NCBI RefSeq assembly: GCF_000380565.1
Contig: NZ_AQYJ01000029.1
Span: 310,001-374,000 of the forward strand
Origin: Microbulbifer variabilis ATCC 700307
Lineage (GTDB): Bacteria > Pseudomonadota > Gammaproteobacteria > Pseudomonadales > Cellvibrionaceae
DNA: 64,000 nucleotides
Direction of reading: 5' to 3'
Made by a program: the position numbers and the translations under genes. Under the pieces are notes generated by a model. The model was not told where the DNA came from. It saw only the letters and a program-made list of their open reading frames with translations, and ran no database searches. Shown piece after piece: positions 45,783 through 54,412 of this stretch (position 1 is the stretch's first letter; every line of letters starts with the position of its first letter).

Positions 45783-46832
45783 GTGGGAAGCGTAATACGA
45801 GCCAGTGTGCTCACGGGATATGGCGAATTAGTGGAGGCTTTGGGTGGTAATACCGCTAGCTATCTCACTGAATTCAATATACCGCAGGATATTGTGGTGT
45901 CCGACACTCGTCTCTTGTCCCATGCCGATGTTGCGAGTTTGTTGGAAGTCTCCGCACAGCGATTACAGTGTGAGGACTTTGCGCTGCGCCTTGCCTTTCA
46001 TCAGGGAGTAGACAGGCTGGGGGGAATCGCTGTGATTGCCTGCAACTCTACAACGCCAAGGGAGGCGGTGGAAGCGGTAGGTAGATTTATGCCTCTGCAT
46101 AGCCCGGCAACCCAATTGCGTCTGGAGCCTGTAGGCGACGGGCATTGTGAGCGCTTGGTATTTAACTTACTTGACCCAGCTTTGTCACGATTTACCCAAA
46201 TCCATGAGCAGACATTGGGTAATGCATTGGCAATGTTACGTATGCTGATGGGGGCGGATGCTGCACCACAACGGGTTTTGTTGCCGCACAGTCCGATCTC
46301 CAACAGGCAACGTTATCACGAGTACTTTTCCTGTCTAGTGGAATTCCAGTCGGGCTACTGTGCTATGGAGTTTCCCTCTGACCAGTTGGATGGTCAATTG
46401 CCCTCTGCCGATCCCGTGACCAAGCGTTTGGCTACCTGCTATCTGGAGCAGCAATTTTCCTCATCAGCAGCGTCTCTGGGTACCAGAGTGCGGGAACTAT
46501 TACGGCAGTTGTTGCCAACGGGAAAATATCAGGTGGCGGTGGTTGCTGATCACCTGAGCTTGCACCCCCGCACTCTACAAAGGCGCTTGGCAGATGAAAG
46601 TCTGCGTTTTGATAGCTTACTGGATCTGGTGCGTAGGGAGCTGGCGGCAGAGTATCTCTCAGATGCCAGTCTTGCATTGGGGCAGATAACGGGTTTATTA
46701 GGATATGCCGAGCAGAGTACTTTCCAGCGCTCCTGTAGGCGTTGGTTTTCCGATACGCCACGCAACCATCGGCGTCGCCTTACTCGTGCGCAAGCTTTAG
46801 AGCGTAAAGGTTTGGCTACTGCAGATCAGTAG
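45783..46832 (+). CDS. AraC-family transcriptional regulator (arabinose-binding-like N-terminus)
   Basis: A 349-residue regulator with an OruR/ArgR-type N-terminal ligand domain (SVLTGYGELVEALGGNTASYL…) and a C-terminal AraC DNA-binding domain (VVADHLSLHPRTLQRRLADE… and ALGQITGLLGYAEQSTFQRSCRRWFSDTPRNHRR). GTG 45783, four bases after GGAGG, is preferred over TTG 45735. It is divergent from the monooxygenase gene (gap about 110 bases) and probably activates it. Confidence 0.88.
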   Translation: MGSVIRASVLTGYGELVEALGGNTASYLTEFNIPQDIVVSDTRLLSHADVASLLEVSAQRLQCEDFALRLAFHQGVDRLGGIAVIACNSTTPREAVEAVGRFMPLHSPATQLRLEPVGDGHCERLVFNLLDPALSRFTQIHEQTLGNALAMLRMLMGADAAPQRVLLPHSPISNRQRYHEYFSCLVEFQSGYCAMEFPSDQLDGQLPSADPVTKRLATCYLEQQFSSSAASLGTRVRELLRQLLPTGKYQVAVVADHLSLHPRTLQRRLADESLRFDSLLDLVRRELAAEYLSDASLALGQITGLLGYAEQSTFQRSCRRWFSDTPRNHRRRLTRAQALERKGLATADQ

Positions 46833-48409
46833 TCTGTTAGCTCAACCTCTCCGGGGCGCCAAGTCTTTTCCAGCCAGGGGCCTAATGGGCCATATAGGCG
46901 CAAAATAACAAAGAAGCCTTTACCCGGCACTGTCTCCAGCCAGTTGTTTTCAAATCCTTTCGGCGCTACGGGACCGAAAAAAATATCGTAAGAACCATCA
47001 GTGTTTTTCTTGATACCTTTGCTCTGGCTGCTTACCGAGGGAAACTCCTGGCTTGTCTTTAGCTGGGAGCGGGTTTGGCTGTCATAAATGTTAACCGCCC
47101 AAAATGCATTGACAGGTACATCGGGTGGCAGGTGCAGTTTGTATTTCCTGGCGCCATCAAAGGGCTCTTTGTTTTCGTCGACAAAGGCAATGGCATAGTC
47201 AGAACCTTTACCTGGCTCGATGGCTGTCATCGCTGGGCTGACACCGGTGTAAGGGTAGAAGTAGCTAACACGGGCATCACTGTTAATCGTTTTACCATCG
47301 GGCCCATTGAAGAAAATATTTTTACCCGGGAAGGCCATCACCCAGGCGCTGTCGGTGCCCGGATAGATTTTCACATCGGATAATGATTTGTCTGTGCGTG
47401 GGTACCAGACAATAGATCGGGCGATGCCATTACCGATGCCAACTGCATCGGTCAGTATCTTGATCATGCGTTCATCGGGGCTAAAAGCCTTACCTTTCTC
47501 AATGCCGATAGAGGCAAACAAGCCGCGAGTTTCCGGATTTAGCATTCCTATCCATTCGTATTGGATGATCTCATTTAAGTGCTTGTAGAACTTGTAGTTG
47601 TTGGGGTGGATGGTGTTGAAGGCCTTGCCAGAGGCGCTAATAAACACCATGCGCGGAGGGTGATTCTTCTTGGAGAGGGGGTAGATCCTCAGTTTGTCTT
47701 TAACGCTCTGTACAGCTTCATCCAAGTCCTGGTTGCTGGGAGAGCGCATAAAGACCCATACCCGGTAAGAGCGAGGATATACAGGGAAGTAACCGAAGGG
47801 AAGGTTGCCTTTATAGTCGGGTGGCAGGACTAGATATTTTCCTCCCCGACCCTTATCGGGGCCGGAGTTACCTATGTCTTCCGCATAGCGAAACCAGGCA
47901 TCATTGAATGCGCCCATCACATTCGGTGGTGCGTGTAGAACTGTAGGGCCATCTCTCTTCAGGTCCAGGAAGGCCAGGGTGTAGATGGTGGATGTATTGC
48001 CGGTAAGGAACAGTGATTCGGAATTCATTAGTCGATCGAAGATCAGCACTTCATGGGCCGACTTGGCGCCGAGTTCGTACCCACCTTTCATGAGTGCATG
48101 TACTGATGCTCCCTGAATACCTTTCAGGAAGCTATCTACCGCGCGCATATGGTCCAGATAGTCATATAGCTTTTCAGCTGTCTCAGGGTAAGGCGCGCCG
48201 TCGCGAAACTTTAATAAACCGATACTACTCTCGACTTTATCCGGGGTGCTGATGGACTCTATGGTTTCCGGGCCGACGTCTGTGCTAGCAAATGTAGCGG
48301 GTAAGTAAAAGGTAAATAAAAAGAGGGCCATCAAAAACCCTCCGTGGATGCAAGGACGTACTTGCTGGAGAGGCAGCCATGACCGGTGGTTCAAATTCTG
48401 TTCCTCCAT
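46826..48409 (-). CDS. Exported DUF1254/DUF1214 family protein
   Basis: A protein of about 527 residues with a signal segment (GGFLMALFLFTFYLPATFAS). It carries the DUF1254 part (DHMRAVDSFLKGIQGASVHALMKG…, then AFLDLKRDGPTVLHAPPNVMGAFNDAWFRYAEDIG) and the C-terminal DUF1214 part (FWAVNIYDSQTRSQL…, NWLETVPGKGFFVILRLYGPLGPWLEKTWRPGEVE). The family is periplasmic and of unknown activity. ATG 48409 is my choice of start. It ends convergently with the AraC gene, overlapping it by seven bases. Confidence 0.85.
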   Translation of the reverse strand: MEEQNLNHRSWLPLQQVRPCIHGGFLMALFLFTFYLPATFASTDVGPETIESISTPDKVESSIGLLKFRDGAPYPETAEKLYDYLDHMRAVDSFLKGIQGASVHALMKGGYELGAKSAHEVLIFDRLMNSESLFLTGNTSTIYTLAFLDLKRDGPTVLHAPPNVMGAFNDAWFRYAEDIGNSGPDKGRGGKYLVLPPDYKGNLPFGYFPVYPRSYRVWVFMRSPSNQDLDEAVQSVKDKLRIYPLSKKNHPPRMVFISASGKAFNTIHPNNYKFYKHLNEIIQYEWIGMLNPETRGLFASIGIEKGKAFSPDERMIKILTDAVGIGNGIARSIVWYPRTDKSLSDVKIYPGTDSAWVMAFPGKNIFFNGPDGKTINSDARVSYFYPYTGVSPAMTAIEPGKGSDYAIAFVDENKEPFDGARKYKLHLPPDVPVNAFWAVNIYDSQTRSQLKTSQEFPSVSSQSKGIKKNTDGSYDIFFGPVAPKGFENNWLETVPGKGFFVILRLYGPLGPWLEKTWRPGEVELTDY

Positions 48410-49250
48410 TGGTGAGGTTGCCTTTGAGTAGATTAATGACAGGAAAGGCAATAGCTTCCAATGCTTCAGCTGTAAGTTATTTTCCGCGCAGGGAAGCCTT
48501 TAGAAGTAAAAAGGTGTCATTTACTGGCGCGTATAAAAGAGAATTTGGCAACTACATATTAGTCGCTTCTGCTGATGGACTCTTTGTCAGTTTCAGAAGT
48601 GGCGCAAATTTATAACATGTTTTGACAGATGGCGTATTACGTAGAAATTCATGCAGGGACAAGTTGTAAAAACCTGGGAATAACACTCTCATAATATTAA
48701 TTTCATCAAGAGCTTTGAGCGAATATGTTAAGTGGTCTTTATAATGGTTGATCACTTCCTGATTAAAAATGGATTAAAGGTTGTTCAGGAAAGAAAAATT
48801 TTTTGAATGAAAATGTCATTAGTATATGTTTTTTTTGTCAATCGCGGGCAGTTAATCGGCTTGCTAAAGGTAGAGTGGGCAGCCATTTTTTAATTGAAAT
48901 AATTGCATGAATATTCGGATTTTTTTTCTTACTGGAAGATTTGTTGTCATTTTTTGTGGACGAAAAAGATTTAATTTCAGCTCATGTTAATGGTTGGGAA
49001 CTTTATTCTTGGAGTTCGTTTTGTCTGTTTGTCGCGGATAGACAAAACAAAAAATGTCTAACAATTTTTGACTTTTCTTAATTTCAAGTAGCTGAATAAA
49101 AACTTCATCACAGGATTTCAAGATAGTACTTGTCATTATGGAGAGCTAACTTTATAAAATGATCGTCCCATGTAGGTGACCCCGAAAGTTTTTGAAGAGC
49201 AACTGGGGAAACCGTAGTTAAAAAATTTAGAATAATTAATTGGACTAAGA
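48410..49250. promoter_or_regulatory. AT-rich leader region of the biosynthetic operon
   Basis: About 840 bases without a supported gene, markedly AT-rich from 48750 on. It holds the divergent promoters of the DUF1254 gene and the biosynthetic operon. The only clear structure is the inverted repeat at 49018-49048. A minus-strand frame at 48552-48755 looks like chance. Confidence 0.5.
49018..49048. promoter_or_regulatory. Perfect 9-bp inverted repeat upstream of the operon
   Basis: GTTTTGTCT at 49018-49026 and AGACAAAAC at 49040-49048, with a 13-base spacer, about 200 bases upstream of the first operon gene. The long spacer and A/T character suit a dimeric regulator site; a transcript hairpin is the alternative. 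Confidence 0.5.
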
Positions 49251-50720
49251 ATGTTCTCGCTTGCCGACCTGTTCGATAAGGTTGTCGCTAACTCTTGGCA
49301 TGGAAGCTTGGAAAGCCTGACCGGCGAAAAATTGACCCTCTCACATTGTGAGGAGGCCCTGGCCCTGTTGAAACAGGAGAGTCTAGGTCTCATCAACGGG
49401 GATAGGATTGTTGTCAGGGCACACAGCGATATTTTTACTGTAGCCGTTATGCTGGCCGCTTGGCGACTTGGACTGGCCGTAGTGCCAGTTAAAGGTGATG
49501 CGAGCGAAGCTGCGGTGCAATCTGTAGCTTCAGACTGTAATGCGAAGGTAATTTTCAAAGATGGTGATGTTGTTTCCCTAGAGACTTATCGCTCAGAGCA
49601 GAGACGTTTCGAGTTTTGTGCGCCCCCAGAGGTAACCGGGGTTGATTTGGCACTGATTATTTATACATCTGGTAGCACGGGCAGGCCCAAAGGAATAATG
49701 CTCACCCACCAGAATGTGCTGACCTCACTGGAGTCAATCACAGAGTACCTGCGCTTAACTGAGCAGGACAGGATTCTCTGTCTCTCACCTCTATCTTTTG
49801 ACTACGGTCTTTACCAGGTGCTATTTGCCCTCTACAAAGAGTGCACGACGGTCCTCTATGATAAGCCCTTTAATCCAATTCATGCGTTAAAGGCACTTTC
49901 TGAGAATAAAATCACGATATTACCGATCGTTCCTGCCATGGGGGCAGCATTAGTAAAGCTGGTTTCTCTGGTGAAGCCGGATCTTTCACTGCTGAAAAGT
50001 ATCACCAATACCGGCGGTCACTTATCTGAATATGTGATTCGGGCCTGGAAAGAGTACTGCCCGCAACTCAACGTTTTTTCAATGTATGGACTTACTGAGT
50101 GTAAAAGGGCCATGTACCTGGAGCCTGAGCTTTGGGAGGAGAAAATGGGGTCGGTTGGGAAACCGGTTCCCGGTCTGGATGCGCGAATTTTTCAATATGA
50201 CAGTGACGCAGATAGCTATCGCGAAGTAGCAGAAAACGAAGTCGGTGAGTTGTATGTACGTGGCTCAGCGGTAATGCAGGCTTATTACGATCCGAATGCC
50301 CAGGGCGGTGCGACAATTGTGCATGGCCTGTATCGAGATGATAACTGGCTTGCGACAGGCGATTTGTTCAGCAGGGATAGTGAAGGGTTTTATTATTTCA
50401 AGGGACGTTCCAAAGACCTGATCAAGCAGGCAGGATTCTGCCTTTTCCCTAAAGACCTGGAAAACCTTATTGATGCTTGCCCGCAGGTACACCTCAATGT
50501 GGTGATGGGTTCAAAAGATAAATCTCAAAGTGAAATTGCCGTTTGTGTTGTTGAACTGCATGAAAATACGCCGGAAAACCAGCAGCAGTTTAAAGTGTGG
50601 TTAAAAGAAAATCTGGATGTTGATTACACACCTCGGGAAATAAAATTTGCTGAGAGCATTCAGTTGACGGCCAATAGTAAAGTGGATAGAAAATTACTGC
50701 AGCAAGAGTTTCAGGCCTGA
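49251..50720 (+). CDS. AMP-forming amino-acid/acyl ligase (prolyl-AMP-ligase-like)
   Basis: A 489-residue adenylate-forming enzyme. The core motifs are all present: YTSGSTGRPKG (138-148), FDYG (183-186), YGLTE (279-283), TGDL (369-372), the hinge FKGRSKDLIK, and the C-terminal catalytic lysine in SKVDRK (K477). The motif LSFDYGLYQV recalls stand-alone prolyl-AMP ligases of pyrrole pathways and exosortase-A-associated ligases, so it most likely activates an amino or carboxylic acid and loads it on the carrier protein encoded at the other end of the operon. The substrate is not resolvable by eye. First gene of the operon. Confidence 0.88.
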   Translation: MFSLADLFDKVVANSWHGSLESLTGEKLTLSHCEEALALLKQESLGLINGDRIVVRAHSDIFTVAVMLAAWRLGLAVVPVKGDASEAAVQSVASDCNAKVIFKDGDVVSLETYRSEQRRFEFCAPPEVTGVDLALIIYTSGSTGRPKGIMLTHQNVLTSLESITEYLRLTEQDRILCLSPLSFDYGLYQVLFALYKECTTVLYDKPFNPIHALKALSENKITILPIVPAMGAALVKLVSLVKPDLSLLKSITNTGGHLSEYVIRAWKEYCPQLNVFSMYGLTECKRAMYLEPELWEEKMGSVGKPVPGLDARIFQYDSDADSYREVAENEVGELYVRGSAVMQAYYDPNAQGGATIVHGLYRDDNWLATGDLFSRDSEGFYYFKGRSKDLIKQAGFCLFPKDLENLIDACPQVHLNVVMGSKDKSQSEIAVCVVELHENTPENQQQFKVWLKENLDVDYTPREIKFAESIQLTANSKVDRKLLQQEFQA

Positions 50721-50848
50721 GTTAGAGTTTCTAATTCTGGCTATTTGCAATGATACAAAAATAAAAAGCGCTGAGACTTATTAGTCATCAATACGATTGA
50801 AACATAAGCGCATTATAAGAATGACATTGAATTTCTTTAGGGGATACC

Positions 50849-51997
50849 ATGAACGCTTCCTTGGAAAAGCTTGTTGCCCAGCTTGACCAAAATAGACAAC
50901 AATTTTCAACGCCTTGTTACGTATACTCGATTGAAGATGTTGCTAATAATTATCGCAAGCTAAAGGAACAATTGGGTACATCCCTGATTTACTCGTTGAA
51001 GGCAAACAGTTGCCTCGATCTCATTGTACGCTGTGGGCATATTTTTGAGGACGGTATCGAGATCGCCTCTGTGGGGGAATTGAATCTTCTACCGAGAGGT
51101 GAGAGTCCCCGTTACATCAATAACCCTTCAGCGGACAAAAGCTTTATTCGGTCCGCCATAGCCAGTAAGTGTACTCTGGTAGTAGATAACCTTTTCCAGT
51201 TGGAAATTATCAGAGAGTTTCAGGGCAAGAGGCCGATCAAACCCCTGATATTGCGCCTGAATCCAAGCACACTCGATCAGTTTGTAGAGCCTCCAGTTGG
51301 AATCCGGAAAGATCATTTTGGTTTGAGTTGGGAAGATGCAATTCGAGCCCTTGAAACCTGTAAGGAGTATGGTCTGGATGTTGCTGGCTTCCATGTTTTC
51401 CGCGGATCATATAGTTTTGCCAAGCTTGCTAACTCTACTGCGCAAGCTGCACTAAAAATTGTAGAGACATTTGAGGATTCTCTAGGCTACCCGCTCTCGC
51501 TTGTGAACCTTGGAGGTGGCTTCAATTCGAACTGGGAGGATGAGAATTTTGATTTTGACCAATATCGAAGTCTTCTTTCAGAATTTCCTTCCCATATCAG
51601 TATTATCCATGAAAGCGGGCGGGCCATTATGGAGTCTGCTGGCTACTTTGTTACTGAAGTGCGCTATGTGAAGTCGATAGAAGGGCGCCGTTACGGTGTT
51701 TGTAACGGGGGGATGGCCCAGAATTTTCTATTGGCCAAAACGGAAAGTGCTTTCAAGCGATTCTCGCAACCCCTGGTCTTACGCGAAGGCACTGTAGTTA
51801 AACCTGAGGAAGAGGCCGGTAGCTGCTTTTTGGTCGGTACATCCTGTAACAAAGAGGATGTGATCGGTGAGGTTAAAGAGCTTGAGGTAAAGCCTGGAGA
51901 CCTGGCTATTTTTAGTCATTGTGGTGCTTATAACGCGAGCTATACCGTCGCTCCTTTCCTAAGCCTGCCGTCCGCAAAATCCTACCTGATGGAGTAG
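50849..51997 (+). CDS. PLP-dependent decarboxylase, fold type III (BtrK-like)
   Basis: A 382-residue fold-III decarboxylase of the diaminopimelate/ornithine decarboxylase family. The PLP lysine is K51 in YSLKANSC; the phosphate-binding glycines are in NLGGGF; EPGR is represented by HESGRAI; the C-terminal active-site cysteine loop is GTSCNKEDVI and the closing tyrosine is in GAYNASY. Relatives act on free amino acids, but BtrK of the butirosin pathway decarboxylates a glutamyl-carrier-protein, and a similar role on an ACP-bound amino acid fits the ligase and ACP here (inference). A clear AGGGG ribosome site precedes the ATG. Confidence 0.88.
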   Translation: MNASLEKLVAQLDQNRQQFSTPCYVYSIEDVANNYRKLKEQLGTSLIYSLKANSCLDLIVRCGHIFEDGIEIASVGELNLLPRGESPRYINNPSADKSFIRSAIASKCTLVVDNLFQLEIIREFQGKRPIKPLILRLNPSTLDQFVEPPVGIRKDHFGLSWEDAIRALETCKEYGLDVAGFHVFRGSYSFAKLANSTAQAALKIVETFEDSLGYPLSLVNLGGGFNSNWEDENFDFDQYRSLLSEFPSHISIIHESGRAIMESAGYFVTEVRYVKSIEGRRYGVCNGGMAQNFLLAKTESAFKRFSQPLVLREGTVVKPEEEAGSCFLVGTSCNKEDVIGEVKELEVKPGDLAIFSHCGAYNASYTVAPFLSLPSAKSYLME

Positions 51998-52000
51998 TTC

Positions 52001-53041
52001 ATGGAATTGCAATCCATTGCTGGCGGCTTTGTCGCTGACCAGCTCGCATCGATTTCGCCTGTTCCTGCGACCTTTCAGAGCCTGCTGGAGCGGGCCTGCA
52101 TTCGCTTATTTGATGCCTCGATGATTATTGAAGACCCGCTGACTGACTTGGCTCCGCTTAGGGAGCCCTCAGTAAAGCAGCCTTTAGAGCAGTTTGAGCA
52201 GACCTACGTAATCGATCAGATTATTGATAGGGTGCGGGATGAAGGGCTTTCGGGGCATTTCCATGAAATGATCGGGCTTTTTGGCTCCATTATGATGAGC
52301 CTGACTGCCACAGATGAGCAATTAGCGCAGGTGAACCATTGGGTAGAGGAGGGGATTTTTGGCCACTTCTTAATGACGGACCCCGGCGGGCCCAGCCTGC
52401 AAAGTTGGAAGACTGAGCTTAAGGATAGTGACGAGGGCTTGGTACTCAATGTTAATAAGATGCATGGTATTGAAGCCCAGAAACTTGGGTTTGCCATGGT
52501 TGTAGCGAAACAGGCTGCGCGTCCATTTCCAATCACGGTGATGTTGCCCCCTGATCTTTGTGCTGAATTAAAACAGCTACCTGTTGGAAAGCCTTTCCTG
52601 GATGGCAGGCTGCAGCTTGGTAATTGTCAAGGCAGTGTGCAAGTCTCTAAAGATATGTTACTCAGTAAGGGGGGGTTGGGTAGCGTTAACCGTTTCCTTA
52701 CTTTGGTTCGTCCCCGTTTTGTAAAGTCCTTGATGCACTTTGTGCTGTGGTTAAAAGATCAGGGAGAGGTAGAGCTCTCAGTTACAGATCAGGGACATAT
52801 TGAATACCTCATTTACCTGTGCAACGAGCAGACTTCGGCAACGATCTTTTCAATGCACAGTGTAAACAGGGTATTAGCGACAAAGTTTGCCAGTAATGAA
52901 CTGCTTCTCGATATAGTGGCTTCTGGCAAGGTAAAAAATAAGGCTCGCCAGCGTGACTTGTTGGCATTTACCAAAATGGAAGGAAGCTCCTACCGCTGCT
53001 TTTTCGAGATCTATAGCAAGGCGAAAGGGCACCGGGTATGA
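52001..53041 (+). CDS. Shortened acyl-CoA-dehydrogenase-like protein
   Basis: A 346-residue protein that resembles acyl-CoA dehydrogenases in the N-terminal and middle domains: FLMTDPGGPSLQSWKTELK matches the flavin segment normally reading LTEP.AGSD, and LVLNVNKMHGIEAQKLGFAMVVAK matches the following LNG.K.FI region. The C-terminal helix domain is short and divergent, and the usual catalytic EGT motif is missing. It may be a non-catalytic partner or carry altered chemistry. It follows the decarboxylase by three bases and overlaps the next gene (ATGA). Confidence 0.65.
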   Translation: MELQSIAGGFVADQLASISPVPATFQSLLERACIRLFDASMIIEDPLTDLAPLREPSVKQPLEQFEQTYVIDQIIDRVRDEGLSGHFHEMIGLFGSIMMSLTATDEQLAQVNHWVEEGIFGHFLMTDPGGPSLQSWKTELKDSDEGLVLNVNKMHGIEAQKLGFAMVVAKQAARPFPITVMLPPDLCAELKQLPVGKPFLDGRLQLGNCQGSVQVSKDMLLSKGGLGSVNRFLTLVRPRFVKSLMHFVLWLKDQGEVELSVTDQGHIEYLIYLCNEQTSATIFSMHSVNRVLATKFASNELLLDIVASGKVKNKARQRDLLAFTKMEGSSYRCFFEIYSKAKGHRV

Positions 53042-53874
53042 GTTTGTATTTGAAGTCTGCCGCTTTCACTCCTATCGAAAGTATTACTTTTTCATCGAGC
53101 GGAAGTCTCCGTAGTGCTTTTGCTCACGTCAGTGAAATTCTCTTTGAGCAGAGTACTCGTGTACTTGAAGCAATTTCCCCGGATATAAGGAAAGAGATCG
53201 GCCGCCACTTTCTTTGCTCAACAATGATCGAATTGCCCTTTACAACAGGCGCTATTGCGGAGAGTGATTTGAATGTTGTGGGAAAAGAGCAGCATGTCCC
53301 TGTGACCAGCTTTGTGAATACTTATGAATGCGCCTCGTGGGGCTATAGCCTTCGTTATTATTTAAAACAGAACCCTGATGCCCGTTATGTCATGGTCAGT
53401 ATTCTGGATGCCAATGTACTGGACTTAAGTTTTTGGCAGAGTAATGAAAACTGGGGAAATAGCGGATTTGGTCTTTGTACTTTGCTGTTGGAAGTGGAAT
53501 CATTTGAAAAACATGATATCACTGCAAGCTGTGCTGTTACCTATAATACAACCCCCGAGTTTGCAACGATTATCCGAAAAATGGCAGCTGGTAGGGACGA
53601 CCTCACATTATCATTGCCATTCTTCCCAGAAAATATTCGTCAAATTTTTACCAAATTGCTCAATGGTTTCAAGCAACTGCCCGATTTACATGACAGGTGG
53701 GGTCACTGTTTTGGTAGTGATCCCTGGTTGAATATTATCTGTCACGGTGTCAATGGTGATTTTCATCAGCCAAAAAAAATACTGGCCTGTTCTATTGCAT
53801 TAAATGGCTACTACTGTACGGCAGAGGTGTGTGTTGACCAGCAGAGCACCTTTTATCTGTCGGAGGCAGTATGA
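53038..53874 (+). CDS. Divergent thiolase-fold (KAS-like) protein A
   Basis: A 278-residue protein. NTYECASWGYSLRYYL looks like the active-site cysteine helix start of ketosynthase III-type enzymes (C98 in the place of the Cys in DINAACSG), followed by YVMVSILDAN and GFGLCTLLLEVE strands. Compared with about 320 residues for FabH it is short, and the Asn/His pair of KASIII cannot be placed confidently. It may be a non-decarboxylating condensing or acyl-transfer enzyme. Its start overlaps the preceding stop by four bases and its stop overlaps the next start. Confidence 0.5.
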   Translation: MSLYLKSAAFTPIESITFSSSGSLRSAFAHVSEILFEQSTRVLEAISPDIRKEIGRHFLCSTMIELPFTTGAIAESDLNVVGKEQHVPVTSFVNTYECASWGYSLRYYLKQNPDARYVMVSILDANVLDLSFWQSNENWGNSGFGLCTLLLEVESFEKHDITASCAVTYNTTPEFATIIRKMAAGRDDLTLSLPFFPENIRQIFTKLLNGFKQLPDLHDRWGHCFGSDPWLNIICHGVNGDFHQPKKILACSIALNGYYCTAEVCVDQQSTFYLSEAV

Positions 53875-54410
53875 GTAAATTGATAGAAATTACTGCTACG
53901 CTGGTTCGTAATCCATACCCAGATCTACCTAAGCTCTGTGCAGCCAGGACTTTGCCTTTACATAGGGAAGAGGATTTCGAAGCGATATCTATTCTTCCGG
54001 TGAATAGTAACCCGATGATGCTGAACTTTGCCGAGCACTATCTTTTGATCGTCGAGTTGCTCGGTTGTATTAAGAGTTTTGAAGCCAGGATTGATACGTG
54101 CCTGCTTAGGATACAAATGCCTGCAGGTGGGCGCATGCCTAAAGAGTTTCTCGATGAGAAGGTCTTGATGTTACAGGATGTACGCGCTGAAGAGGCATTC
54201 CTTCAACGTGAAGGAAAACCATATATTGCTATTGAAGACACACTCCCTCGGCATCCATTAGAGGCGGGGAATAATAAAATCCAAATTCGAATTGCCTGCG
54301 AGCAGGACCCTTCCGATTTACATTGGAATTTAGTGGAAGGTATTTCAACCAAATTAAAAGCCGTTGGATTTGATGCTGTAGAAACGACAGTCAAGGACAG
54401 GACCGCGTAG
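53871..54410 (+). CDS. Orphan 179-residue protein of the cluster
   Basis: I do not recognise this protein. It has no signal peptide, no membrane segment and no obvious cofactor motif; short beta-type stretches (KIQIRIACEQDP, YIAIEDTLPRH) alternate with polar loops. It sits between two thiolase-fold-like genes with an ATGA overlap upstream and two bases to the next gene, so it may be part of one complex with them (inference). Confidence 0.6.
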   Translation: MSKLIEITATLVRNPYPDLPKLCAARTLPLHREEDFEAISILPVNSNPMMLNFAEHYLLIVELLGCIKSFEARIDTCLLRIQMPAGGRMPKEFLDEKVLMLQDVRAEEAFLQREGKPYIAIEDTLPRHPLEAGNNKIQIRIACEQDPSDLHWNLVEGISTKLKAVGFDAVETTVKDRTA

Positions 54411-54412
54411 AC

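Noticed and set aside
48552-48755. 67-codon minus-strand frame before the biosynthetic operon
   Set aside because: AT-rich chance frame in a promoter region; no ribosome site.
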